NCBI GenBank assembly: GCA_026692845.1
Contig: JAPLNM010000033.1
Coordinates: 1 to 64,000, forward strand
DNA: 64,000 nucleotides
Direction of reading: 5' to 3'
DNA from: Planctomycetota bacterium
Lineage (GTDB): Bacteria > Planctomycetota > Planctomycetia > Pirellulales > Pirellulaceae
Part shown: positions 1 through 10,949 of the stretch, one piece after another
Position numbering within the stretch: the first letter of the stretch is position 1
Layout of the letters: each line of letters opens with the position of its first letter
Position numbers and translations under genes: made by a program
Notes under the pieces: model-generated
What the model saw: the letters and a program-made list of their open reading frames with translations, nothing else
Told to the model about the DNA's origin: nothing
Databases searched by the model: none

Positions 1-1
1 C

Positions 2-2207
2 CGAGGTCCATGGTACGTCAACCCCGTGTTCTTGATGGCATCCTCCGGTGCTCGTGGTGGTATCGAACAGATCCGACAGCTCGCAGGCATGCGGGGACTC
101 ATGGCCAAGCCAACCGGCGAAATCATCGAAACGCCCATCAAATCGAACTTCCGAGAAGGTCTCTCGGTTCTCGAGTACTTCAGCTCCACCCACGGTGCAC
201 GCAAAGGTCTAGCCGATACGGCTCTGAAAACCGCCGACTCCGGTTACTTGACCCGTAAACTCGCCGACGTCGCTCAAAACGTTGTGATCACCTTGCACGA
301 CTGCGGTACCAACAAGGGGATCACCAAGGGTGTGATCTATCGCGGGGAGAAGGTCGAAGTCCGATTGACCGAGTCGATCACCGGTCGAGTCAGTCGACAA
401 AATATCGTCAACCTAATCACCTCCGAGACGATCGTTGAAGAAAACGCGATGATCTCCCGCGCTGTGGCACACAAAATCGAAGAGATGGGACTCGAGAAAA
501 TCCAAGTTCGCTCGCCGATGACCTGCGATGCTCCCTTGGGTGTCTGCCGTGCCTGCTATGGCATGGATATGAGCACCGGGGCCGTGGTCGAAGAAGGGAT
601 GGCCGTGGGTATCATCGCCGCCCAAAGTATCGGCGAACCCGGTACTCAGCTAACCATGCGTACCTTCCACATCGGCGGTGCTGCAGGTACGACCATGGAA
701 GAAAGCGACATCAAGTCCAAGAAGGGCGGTGTCGTCAAATACATCAAAATGCGCTTCGTGCGGAACGATAACGGAGAAGACGTCGTTCTGACACGCAATT
801 GCGAAATCGCAGTCGTCGATGCCCGTGGACGTGAACTCGAACGCTACGAAATCCCCGTCGGTGCAAGACTCTTGGTAGCCGAAAATCAGGAAATCCCCAA
901 GGCCCAAGTCCTCTGCGAATGGAACCCTCACAAGATCCCCATCTTGGCGACCGCTAGCGGTAAAGTTAGCTTCGTCGATATTTCCGAAGGCGAAACGCTC
1001 AAAAGCGAAAAAGACCCAAGCGGAAACATCCGCCGAACCATCATGGACTCGCGTGGAAAATTCCACCCACAGATCGTTCTCGAAGATGCCGACGGAAAAG
1101 CAGTCGATGTGCACTACCTGCCCGATAAGGCAGTTATTAACGTCATCGAAGGCAAAAAGGTCAACGCAGGTACCGAGCTTGCAGAAATGCCACGCGAAGC
1201 CACCGGCGTGCGAGACATCACCGGGGGTCTGCCACGTATTACCGAAATCTTCGAAGCTCGAAAACCCAAAGATCCAGCCGTCGTTGCCGAAATCGATGGA
1301 ACCGTCGAGATCTCCAAAGATCGTAAACGGGGCAAGCGATCGATTCTCGTCAAGAGCGACAGCGGTGAGGAAATCGAACATTTGGTCCCACCAGGAAAGC
1401 GATTCCTGGTTCACTCCGGCGACATCGTCAAGGCTGGACAAGCACTCGTCGAAGGACCTCTGGTCCCGCATGATATTTTGCGAGTCAGCGGCGAAGAAGC
1501 CGCACAGCAGTATCTGCTCCACGAAGTCCAACAGGTCTACCGTTCGCAACGCGTGGAAATCAACGACAAACACGTCGAGATTATCATCGCTCGGATGCTC
1601 CGAAAAGTAAAAATCACCAACCCAGGCGATACAAGCCTCCTGGCTGGTTTGGTCATGGACCGCTTCGACTTCAAGAAACACAACGACCATATTGCCAAGT
1701 GCATCCGAGTCACCGATCCAGGTGATACTCAGTTCGCTCTGGGTATCATTGTGCCTAAAGAGGAATTCGATACGGCCAACGCCCAAAGCGAAGGTCTCGG
1801 TGGCAAGGGAGCTAAAGGCAAGAAGCCCAAGCCCGCTCAAGCCGAAGTCCAGTTGCTAGGGATCACCAAAGCAGCCGTTCAAAGCAATAGCTTTATCTCG
1901 GCAGCAAGCTTCCAGGAAACCACCAAAGTCCTTACGGAAGCTGCACTGGCCGGTAAAGTCGACCGCTTGGTAGGTCTTAAAGAGAACGTCATCCTAGGAC
2001 ACCTGATTCCTGCCGGGACCGGTTTTAGAATCTTCCAGGAATCCGAAGTCTCTTACCGCAAGGAAGCCCTCGAAGACCTCGTCAATCGCGGTGCAGCTAT
2101 CGCCGAACAGCAGAACTATCCACTCTTGAACCAAGCACCGCAGACGGCCCCCGAGGAACTGAAATTCCCCGAACCGCCTGTCAGTCCCGCTGCGATCCCA
2201 CCTTCGG

Positions 2208-2230
<23 letters not shown>
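2..2230 (+). CDS. rpoC: DNA-directed RNA polymerase subunit beta' (RpoC), 3' part only
   Basis: The catalytic beta' subunit of RNA polymerase. The reading frame is open from the window edge, so the N-terminal part, including the NADFDGD magnesium site, lies upstream. The visible part begins just before the bridge helix ([19 protein letters not shown]) and contains the trigger-loop segment [19 protein letters not shown]. Counting from the Met at 26, the second zinc site is present: C93, then C167, C174 and C177 in the CxxxxxxCxxC pattern. The tail has a short Lys/Gly-rich stretch ([11 protein letters not shown]) before the conserved end that packs against the core. These blocks match the bacterial family closely. 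The next gene overlaps its last 23 bases, and bioD follows, so read-through expression of those two from the rpo operon is plausible. Confidence 0.97.
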
Positions 2231-4186
<1,956 letters not shown>

Positions 4187-4194
4187 GCGAAACT

Positions 4195-4225
4195 ACCTGT
4201 TTTCAGCCATCGAATCAAAACGGGT
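4195..4225 (+). terminator. possible hairpin terminator after bioD
   Basis: ACCTGTTTT (4195-4203) can pair with AAAACGGGT (4217-4225) through nine positions, one a G-T wobble, around a 13-base loop. There is no clear T-tract after it, so termination is an inference from its place just after the bioD stop. Confidence 0.3.
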
Positions 4226-4302
4226 ATTGATTCTTTGTGGAAATTCGATGCCAATGCGATCATAATCCAGCATCCTGAATCTCTACCCTGCGGATCGACA
4301 GC

Positions 4303-5088
4303 ATGTTTTATTGGATCTATGACATCCCTAGTACGACTTTGGCGCTGATTATCACCGGCGCCTTTGTTGGCTTCAGTTGGGTCGGTGCCGTACTGATTCG
4401 CCCCATCCTTCGGGCATTCCTTCGCAAACGAGCCGATATCAACGATCTGATCGGCTATGTGCTTTCGAGCTTCGGCGTTTTCTACGGTTTACTCTTGGGG
4501 TTGCTGGCAGTGGCCGCCTACCAAAACTTCAGCAATGTCGAGACGATCGTCTCGAAGGAAGCGTCGGCCCTCTCGGCACTGGCAAGAGACGTTAGCGCCT
4601 ATCCAGAACCCGATCGCACCAACCTGATCTGGTTGCTCAGAGATTATACGCGCTATGTCGTTCAGTACGCATGGCCCTCGCAGCAAAAGGGAATTATTCC
4701 TCAAGAAGGAAACACGCGGATGATCGCTTTCCATGAGCAGATCATCCGGTTCGAACCCAGTTCTCCAGGGCAGGAAATCCTCCATGCCGAAGCCCTCCGG
4801 CAATTCAATAATTATCTCGAGGCTCGCCGGATGCGCCTCTTTTCGGTCACCACGTCGATCCCGGGTGTGATGTGGGCCGTTGTACTCGTCGGAGCCTTAA
4901 TGAACATCGCACTGATCTGGATGTTCGATATGAAACTCGTCAACCACCTCTTGCTCGGTGGAATCCTGTCTGCCTTTATGGGCCTGATGATTTTCCTTAT
5001 CGCCTCGCTAGACAACCCCTTCCGTGGTGAATTGAGCATCTCGGCTGCTCCATTCCAAGACATCCTTACGCATTTAATGGAAGAGTAG
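4303..5088 (+). CDS. DUF4239 (bestrophin-like) membrane protein
   Basis: A 261-residue integral membrane protein of the DUF4239 type. Two hydrophobic helices lie at the N-terminus (about residues 10-32 and 48-70) and two near the C-terminus (about 185-208 and 215-237). Between them is a soluble, mostly helical segment containing the family-like phrase SKEASALSALARDV. DUF4239 proteins have no firmly established function; a distant relation to bestrophin channels has been proposed. The next gene, an orphan solute-binding lipoprotein, starts five bases after this stop, so the two are probably co-transcribed. No Shine-Dalgarno site is evident. Family call is by pattern; any channel role is inference. 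Confidence 0.7.
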   Translation: MFYWIYDIPSTTLALIITGAFVGFSWVGAVLIRPILRAFLRKRADINDLIGYVLSSFGVFYGLLLGLLAVAAYQNFSNVETIVSKEASALSALARDVSAYPEPDRTNLIWLLRDYTRYVVQYAWPSQQKGIIPQEGNTRMIAFHEQIIRFEPSSPGQEILHAEALRQFNNYLEARRMRLFSVTTSIPGVMWAVVLVGALMNIALIWMFDMKLVNHLLLGGILSAFMGLMIFLIASLDNPFRGELSISAAPFQDILTHLMEE

Positions 5089-5093
5089 AGCTC

Positions 5094-6458
5094 ATGGACC
5101 CTAGGTACGCATCACCATCGGCCAAAACCGCTCTGGGCTTGACGCTCTTGCTCGCATGGACCTGCAACCTTGGATGCGAACCGATCAGCAAGTCCATCAG
5201 TTTTCTGACCAAACCCAAAGAGACCAAGGAGACAATCAAGCTCGGGATCCTCCATTCCCAAACCGGGTCGATGGGAATGAATGAGATGTCGCTAAGGCAT
5301 TCGGAGACGATTGCGATTGAGGAAATCAACGAAAGCGGCGAGTTCCCCAGGATCGATTTCGTGTCCGTCGTTAAAGATGGACGATCCAAGAGTGATCACT
5401 TCCGCCGCAGGGTTCGGGAATTGATCGATATCGAAAAAGTAGATGTCATCTTCGGTTGCTGGACTAGCCTACATCGAAAAGCAGTCATCGATGAAATGGA
5501 CAATCCAACGGAGTTGTTCCGCCCCCAAGGGTTCGAGGAAAAAACCGGTGCAAACCGCCACGAACCTCTCTTGTTTTATCCCCTGCAATACGAAGGCTTT
5601 GAAGCAAATCGAAACGTCTTTTATTTCGGCAGCACTCCCAACCAACAAATCCTCCCAGCACTCGATTGGTTTCTTTCCGACCAAGAAGGGGGAAAGCGCC
5701 AAAAGATCTACCTGATCGGTTCCGATTATCTTTTCCCGAGGATGGCAAACTACATCGTCAAAAAGTACCTCGAATTGCGTTCCATCCAAGTGGTTGACGA
5801 AATCTACCTGCCGCTCGGACATAAGGATTTTGGCGATGCAGTTCTCAAGATCCAACAAGCCTCTCCAGATCTGATCCTGAGCACCATCAACGGCGATAGC
5901 AACCGCCCCTTCTACGAGCAACTCTACAAGATGGGGATTCGCGCCGAGACGGTTCCCGTTCTAGCGACCAGTGTTGCCGAGGATGAACTGCGACGGATCC
6001 CACCCGAGTTCGTCCATGGACACTATGCAGCTTGGAGCTACTTCCAATCGCTCGATACCCAGGAAAGCAAAGCGTTTGTGCGACGCTTCAAAAGAACCTT
6101 CGGTTTAGACCGAGTCGTGGACGATCCTATGGAGGCCGCCTACACCCAAGTCATGGTGTGGAAGGAAGCCTACAAACGCGCGAAATCCTCCGATCCACTC
6201 AAGATCCGTGAGGTGCTCGAAAAGGGATTGGAATTCGATGCACCTGGTGGCAAGGTCAAGGTCGATCCAAAAACGCACCATCTCTACAAGAAATTTCGTC
6301 TTGGACAAATCCAACTCGATCGGCAGTTCAAAATCATCTACGAATCGAAAGACTTAATCGCACCAGATCCCTTCCCGGCATTCGCGTTCCCAGGTTGGGA
6401 GTGCGACTGGACTCGAGGCGGTCTGACCAAAGGACCCGTTCCGAATATCGGCCTTTGA
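5094..6458 (+). CDS. UrtA/FmdD-type solute-binding lipoprotein (urea/short-amide family), orphan
   Basis: A 454-residue periplasmic binding protein. Blocks GILHSQTGSMG, VIFGCWTSLHRKAV, LLFYPLQYEGFE, FYFGSTPNQQILPA, YLIGSDYLFPR and STINGDSNRPF follow UrtA and the amide-binding FmdD/AmiC proteins in order. The N-terminus has a hydrophobic stretch ending in a lipobox-like NLGC (Cys28), so it is probably a lipoprotein. Compared with UrtA as I recall it, about 20 extra residues sit just before the YPLQYEG binding block (residues about 139-160). No urtBCDE permease or ATPase genes are near. It is coupled instead to a DUF4239 membrane protein, so a sensing or partner role is as likely as transport. 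The ligand cannot be read from sequence. Confidence 0.8.
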   Translation: MDPRYASPSAKTALGLTLLLAWTCNLGCEPISKSISFLTKPKETKETIKLGILHSQTGSMGMNEMSLRHSETIAIEEINESGEFPRIDFVSVVKDGRSKSDHFRRRVRELIDIEKVDVIFGCWTSLHRKAVIDEMDNPTELFRPQGFEEKTGANRHEPLLFYPLQYEGFEANRNVFYFGSTPNQQILPALDWFLSDQEGGKRQKIYLIGSDYLFPRMANYIVKKYLELRSIQVVDEIYLPLGHKDFGDAVLKIQQASPDLILSTINGDSNRPFYEQLYKMGIRAETVPVLATSVAEDELRRIPPEFVHGHYAAWSYFQSLDTQESKAFVRRFKRTFGLDRVVDDPMEAAYTQVMVWKEAYKRAKSSDPLKIREVLEKGLEFDAPGGKVKVDPKTHHLYKKFRLGQIQLDRQFKIIYESKDLIAPDPFPAFAFPGWECDWTRGGLTKGPVPNIGL

Positions 6459-6478
6459 TCCTCCCAGCGATGCTGGTT

Positions 6479-9400
6479 TTACTTCGGTGGAACCAGCCTT
6501 AAAAACGCAATCAAATCGTTAAGCCCCGTTGCATCGAGTTCTTTGAGCAATCCGTCGGGCATAAGCGACCTGCCCGAACTCTTCCACTCCTGAATCTCGC
6601 TGCGACGGATCGATACACTCTGATTCTGTGCCGTCTGTATCGTGATCTGATCCTGACTAGAACGGATCAATATCCCCGATGCTACCTCCCCGTCCGTGGT
6701 GCGAATCAGTTGCTGCTCATATTTCGGATCCATTTCGCGACTCGGCTCGGCAATCGCTAACCCAATCGCTTCGTTAGGCCGAACGCGATAAGAGTCGAGC
6801 GAAGGGCCAAGCGGAATCCCTATATCCATCACTTGATGGCACGAAGCGCAGAGTTTTCGGAAGTGCTCCTGGCCCTGTTTCGCATCCCCGGGTTTATCCC
6901 ATGCATCGCGGTACTTGCTCGCCACACTCTCCCATGGCACCTCCGATACCGGAGACAACCGCTGCGCTCTGCTTTTGATCCCTTCGGTCGGGAACGCTCG
7001 AAGCGCCTGCCATACCCAAGCGGGCATAGTCGAAAATCCAACGGAATTCCCAGAACCGGATTCCTCCAGTCGATCGAGCAGTAGCTTGGCCCCCTGCTCG
7101 TTTCGAATCAGCGCCTTGAAAATCGATTGCTCGATCCATGGATTCGTGCCGTCGAGATACTTCACGGCGATCTGCTGCAAGACCGGTTGGCCCGGTACCC
7201 AAGCCTCGATCACCTCGCTCTGGATCGATGCCGATGCACACTGGCTCAGCACCCGTACAAACATCTCCTGACGTTCCGCGATCGGTAGCGTTCCGAGCAA
7301 ACGAATCGTACTGGATCGCTCCGAATCGGTTTGGCCAAGATCCGCTTCGGCCTGACGATCCGTTCGGCCCGAATCCAAAGCCGCCTGCATCCGAGGTACA
7401 AGCTGCCTGGATGCCAGTTGACTTACCTGCTTAAACGCTTCGCTTCCCTCTGCGAGAATGCGCCGCTCGGACAATCTCCCAAGAGCCTCGGTCGCGACTC
7501 GCGATCGCTCCGAACTCAAACCTTGTTGGTCCCATTCTTTTAATACGGCTACCAAATCACCGTGCTGATGCATTTGAAAGAGCATCGCATCGAGAAAAGA
7601 ATTCGCCTGATGGAATCGACCAAAAAAGGTCAACCAGTCCTCTTGCTCCCATAACTTCTTGGCCGACTTTCCACGTATCGCAACCTCGATCCCCGCTCGC
7701 AATTCGTCGCAGGCAAGCACTGCCGGATCCATTCGCTTGAGCCAACTTGCAAAAAGCTCGATGCGATCCTGCTCCCTCGGAACCACCGATAAACTTCGTA
7801 CCGCCATGGCCATCTGGACCTCAAGATCCGACTCTCGCACCATCGCTGCGTGGACCCTCTCGGACTCCTTTGGTAAAAACGCAGAGGTATCCTCACCCAA
7901 CCGATCAGCAAAAACCCAAGCCCACAGGCGAACATGGACCGACGGATCCTCGATCGCATGGAGCCACGTCGGCTTGTCCAAGCCTGTAGGTATCGCCGCC
8001 AATACTGACAATGCATAGAGTCTTCCCAATTCCCGCTGACTCGATGCAACCGTCTGCCTGCAAAACCCTATCGCTTCGGGAGCCTGTCGCTCGATGAGCA
8101 GTTGGCTTGCCGTCTCGCGATGCCATCCATTGGGATGATCGAGTTGGCTTGCGAGTTGCTCGGTGCTCAATGTCGCCAATGCGACTCGATCGCGTCGAAT
8201 CGGACTGCCTGTCGCTCTGACTCGCCAAATGCGACCGAGTTCCTTTCCCGACGTCAAATCCACTTGACTCTTGATCGGCTCGGGGATGCTCTTGGGGTGC
8301 TCGATCGTCTCGCGCGCCATGTCGACAATGTACAAACAACCGTCCGGTCCATTCGAAAATTGGACCGGACGAAACCAAGTATCCTTGCTGCGAAGAAACT
8401 CCCCTTGCGGATCGATCCTTTCACCCTTGGAATAAACCCCACTTCGCACCAATCGCTTGCGATGCACGAGATTGCTTCCCACGTCGGCGATGAATGCCAA
8501 CGGAGTTTCGGTAGCTGGCCACTGGTCCCCGTCGTAAATCGTTACCCCTGTGGCCGAAGTAAAATACCCGCTGGCCCTGCCCTGCCCCTCAAGAATCCCA
8601 GTCGATACCCCTGATAGCCGCATTTGCGTTCGTATCGCTCTCCATGATTCCACAGGAGATATTCGAAACACCTCGGCTTGCGAGCCGTCCGTAGCCACCG
8701 ACCTTCTCCATGCTACCGCTTTGGATAAACCCGCATCGGTCAATTCCGGTAAATACCAAGCGATGACTTGCTGCAGATGATCGCTGTTGCTCGTCACAAA
8801 GCGATCTCCCCACGGACTAAAATCCATTCCGTGTTGACCGTACCCAACGACCGTCGATACCTTACCGCTGACCACGTCGCAAGCGATGTCACGCCCCGAG
8901 ACCCCAAAAGGGCTCGAGGGCAAACTCAGATTGCTGCCCGGACTCGTTACGAGTTGCCCCCCATTGGAGCTGGTCGATAAATGCATGCGGCCATCGAGCC
9001 CCCAGCGAAAGGAATTGGCTAAACCTTGTACGTTTTGGCGACCGAGACCCTCGAGCAACCGTCGCGATGTCCATACCCCTTGGTTCTCTGTCGACTCCTT
9101 GCCCGCACTGAACTCCAGCACCAACGGAGCCGCTGCGACCCAAGTCCGCTGATCGAACGTCGCCAATGCCGTGGGCCATGACAAACGCTCCGCAATCACC
9201 TCGGCATGATCCATCTGACCATCGCTATCGGTATCCGTCAGCTTGGACAATCTCCCAAGCGAGTCGTTTTCTTGCTCGCTGTAGTCGACCATCTCGACGA
9301 CCCAAAGCGCCCCCGAGGCATCGAAAGACATGGCCACGGGACTCTGGATCAATGGCTCACTGGCCACCAACTCGACCTCAAAGCCCGGTTGCACCTCGAT

Positions 9401-9556
9401 CGCCGCTCGGACTTCATCGAGTGACAATGGGGCTAAGCGCTCTACTTTTGCGTCGCTGATTTTTTGGAATGCGTTTGCCCTAGGACCCACGCTGGTCCCC
9501 AAGACAACGGCAAAGAGCGAACTTAAAAATCCGCTGCCTAAAATTTGTCGCTTCAT
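6479..9556 (-). CDS. PVC-type haem-binding CxxCH protein with membrane-bound-dehydrogenase and HEAT regions
   Basis: A large secreted protein (about 1025 residues) of a family expanded in planctomycetes. After a signal peptide (MKRQILGSGFLSSLFAVVLG) comes a beta-propeller-like region starting with PGFEVELVASEP and WVVEMVDYSEQ, as in the PVC-type membrane-bound dehydrogenase domain. A helical HEAT-like middle region follows, then a cytochrome c-type haem site CASCH about residue 903. The family is thought to oxidise sugars or alcohols and pass electrons to a bound haem, but substrates are unknown. I prefer the ATG at 9556 over the longer frame to 9622: a GGGG-rich Shine-Dalgarno lies just upstream, a signal peptide follows, and it overlaps the esterase stop as ATGA. 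Co-expression with that esterase is therefore likely. Confidence 0.85.
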   Translation of the reverse strand: MKRQILGSGFLSSLFAVVLGTSVGPRANAFQKISDAKVERLAPLSLDEVRAAIEVQPGFEVELVASEPLIQSPVAMSFDASGALWVVEMVDYSEQENDSLGRLSKLTDTDSDGQMDHAEVIAERLSWPTALATFDQRTWVAAAPLVLEFSAGKESTENQGVWTSRRLLEGLGRQNVQGLANSFRWGLDGRMHLSTSSNGGQLVTSPGSNLSLPSSPFGVSGRDIACDVVSGKVSTVVGYGQHGMDFSPWGDRFVTSNSDHLQQVIAWYLPELTDAGLSKAVAWRRSVATDGSQAEVFRISPVESWRAIRTQMRLSGVSTGILEGQGRASGYFTSATGVTIYDGDQWPATETPLAFIADVGSNLVHRKRLVRSGVYSKGERIDPQGEFLRSKDTWFRPVQFSNGPDGCLYIVDMARETIEHPKSIPEPIKSQVDLTSGKELGRIWRVRATGSPIRRDRVALATLSTEQLASQLDHPNGWHRETASQLLIERQAPEAIGFCRQTVASSQRELGRLYALSVLAAIPTGLDKPTWLHAIEDPSVHVRLWAWVFADRLGEDTSAFLPKESERVHAAMVRESDLEVQMAMAVRSLSVVPREQDRIELFASWLKRMDPAVLACDELRAGIEVAIRGKSAKKLWEQEDWLTFFGRFHQANSFLDAMLFQMHQHGDLVAVLKEWDQQGLSSERSRVATEALGRLSERRILAEGSEAFKQVSQLASRQLVPRMQAALDSGRTDRQAEADLGQTDSERSSTIRLLGTLPIAERQEMFVRVLSQCASASIQSEVIEAWVPGQPVLQQIAVKYLDGTNPWIEQSIFKALIRNEQGAKLLLDRLEESGSGNSVGFSTMPAWVWQALRAFPTEGIKSRAQRLSPVSEVPWESVASKYRDAWDKPGDAKQGQEHFRKLCASCHQVMDIGIPLGPSLDSYRVRPNEAIGLAIAEPSREMDPKYEQQLIRTTDGEVASGILIRSSQDQITIQTAQNQSVSIRRSEIQEWKSSGRSLMPDGLLKELDATGLNDLIAFLRLVPPK

Positions 9557-10830
9557 TTTGATCCCCCCTCGTCGGGGCTGGAAAATAGGAACTCTAAGGC
9601 GATCGGTAATCGACGGGCCCAAGCTGCCTCATGGTGCTTGGCCTCGGAATCGATCATGGTTCGAACTTCGATTCGCTCGCTATGGTACTGCTCAATCGCC
9701 TTGGCCAACTGCTCGGTCTGCTCAACCGCCTGGACTTGCCCTCGGTTGCTCTTACCCTCCGCCGTACCGATGTCCAACCATAGCCGCTGCTTGTTGCGCA
9801 AGGCCGGATCGCTCGGGGGCTGACTGTACTGCTGACTGTACTGCTGAATCGTGTACCCCTGACCCCAAAACAAAGAGGGTGACATCGCTGCTCCGTTGCC
9901 GAATACTTCGGGATGCTTCCTGAGCGCATGCAATACGAATACCCCGCCCAACGACGAGCCTACAATCGCTGTCGCCTCGGCGGTTTTGAGCGTCCGGTAC
10001 TCTCGATCGATCCACGGTCTGAGTTCCGTCACAAGGAATCGTAAATACGCATCGGCCTTTCCTCCCACTCGATTGCCGGAGACCTCGTCAGCTACCGGCG
10101 TGTACTCGTCAAATCGATCCTTGGAATTGTCGATTCCCACTAAAATCAGTGGACGATTCGCCGGACCACTGGCCAAGGCTCGCGCCGTTTCGTCTGCCTC
10201 CCATTCCACACCGAATGCGGCCCGCCGCTGATCGAACAAATTCTGCCCATCAAGGCAATAGACCACGGGGAAACTTTCACGCCCTTCGTCGCGATACTGC
10301 GGGGGTAACCATACCGTGACGCGTCGCTTGGATCCCAATACTCCACTCTCAAAGTCCATCCAACGCAGGTCTCCTGTAGCCGTCGAACTCGGGGCCGCCT
10401 TGGGAATCCCCCAACCGGCTATCGCAACGCGAAGCGTCTCGGGGCCACGCACCGAAAACGTTCGATTTTGGACCTCAGCCCCCTGGGGCGTCTTCTCAAC
10501 CGTCGCCCAACTCCCTCGCGTGAACTTGTACTCGACTCGCGTTCCAATCGGCAGCTCGACGTCGGCTCGATAAGTCCCATCCTCTTGCTTGGCCATTTCC
10601 AACGCGTCGGGCTGCCACGGTCCAAACGCATCGATGCTCCCGGCGATGTAAACCTTAGAACTCGCAGGAGTTCCCTCGGGGACCGTAAGCTGCCAAGTGA
10701 CTTTTGCAGTCGCACTCTTGGCTGACTCAGACTTCGCTCCAGAAGTTTGTTGCGCATGCATCGGGGGCAACCAGCCGACCAATACACTCCAAAGGCCAAT
10801 CATCGAGCCGACACGCACAAACCAATGCAT
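9553..10830 (-). CDS. secreted esterase, enterochelin-esterase/esterase-D type, with N-terminal carbohydrate-binding-like domain
   Basis: A 425-residue exported alpha/beta hydrolase. A signal peptide (MHWFVRVGSMIGLWSVLVGW) precedes a beta-sandwich domain resembling starch-binding or CBM48-type modules (YIAGSIDAFGPWQPDA). The catalytic domain has the nucleophile elbow GSSLGG (residues 291-296), a likely acid in WLDIGTAEG and a histidine in AKHHEAAW. The substrate is unknown; acetyl- or feruloyl-ester polysaccharides or siderophore esters are possible for this fold. A TTG at 10890 would add 20 residues, but the ATG at 10830 gives a clean signal peptide. The perfect 12-bp duplication at 9821-9844 encodes QQYSQQYS. 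The stop overlaps the next start as ATGA, suggesting a paired role with the haem protein. Confidence 0.8.
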   Translation of the reverse strand: MHWFVRVGSMIGLWSVLVGWLPPMHAQQTSGAKSESAKSATAKVTWQLTVPEGTPASSKVYIAGSIDAFGPWQPDALEMAKQEDGTYRADVELPIGTRVEYKFTRGSWATVEKTPQGAEVQNRTFSVRGPETLRVAIAGWGIPKAAPSSTATGDLRWMDFESGVLGSKRRVTVWLPPQYRDEGRESFPVVYCLDGQNLFDQRRAAFGVEWEADETARALASGPANRPLILVGIDNSKDRFDEYTPVADEVSGNRVGGKADAYLRFLVTELRPWIDREYRTLKTAEATAIVGSSLGGVFVLHALRKHPEVFGNGAAMSPSLFWGQGYTIQQYSQQYSQPPSDPALRNKQRLWLDIGTAEGKSNRGQVQAVEQTEQLAKAIEQYHSERIEVRTMIDSEAKHHEAAWARRLPIALEFLFSSPDEGGSK

Positions 10831-10928
10831 AAAATCATTCGACAGCTTCGAATGCAATTCTATCAATGACCTATCCCCCCATGAGACCAATGTCTATTTG
10901 CCGTTTGTACCCACATGCAGCTACCGAA

Positions 10929-10934
10929 ATTATA
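10929..10934 (-). promoter_or_regulatory. candidate -10 element for the esterase/haem-protein pair
   Basis: A perfect TATAAT reads on the minus strand in the short gap between the RNase HII-like stop and the esterase start. Transcription would begin near 10922, leaving a leader of about 90 bases to the ATG at 10830. No convincing -35 box is found at 16-18 bases, so this is only a candidate. Confidence 0.35.
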
Positions 10935-10949
10935 ACTTACCTAGTCTCT

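Noticed and set aside
650..1840. A 396-residue antisense ORF in rpoC
   Set aside because: rpoC is a certain gene, and the antisense frame only mirrors its codon bias.
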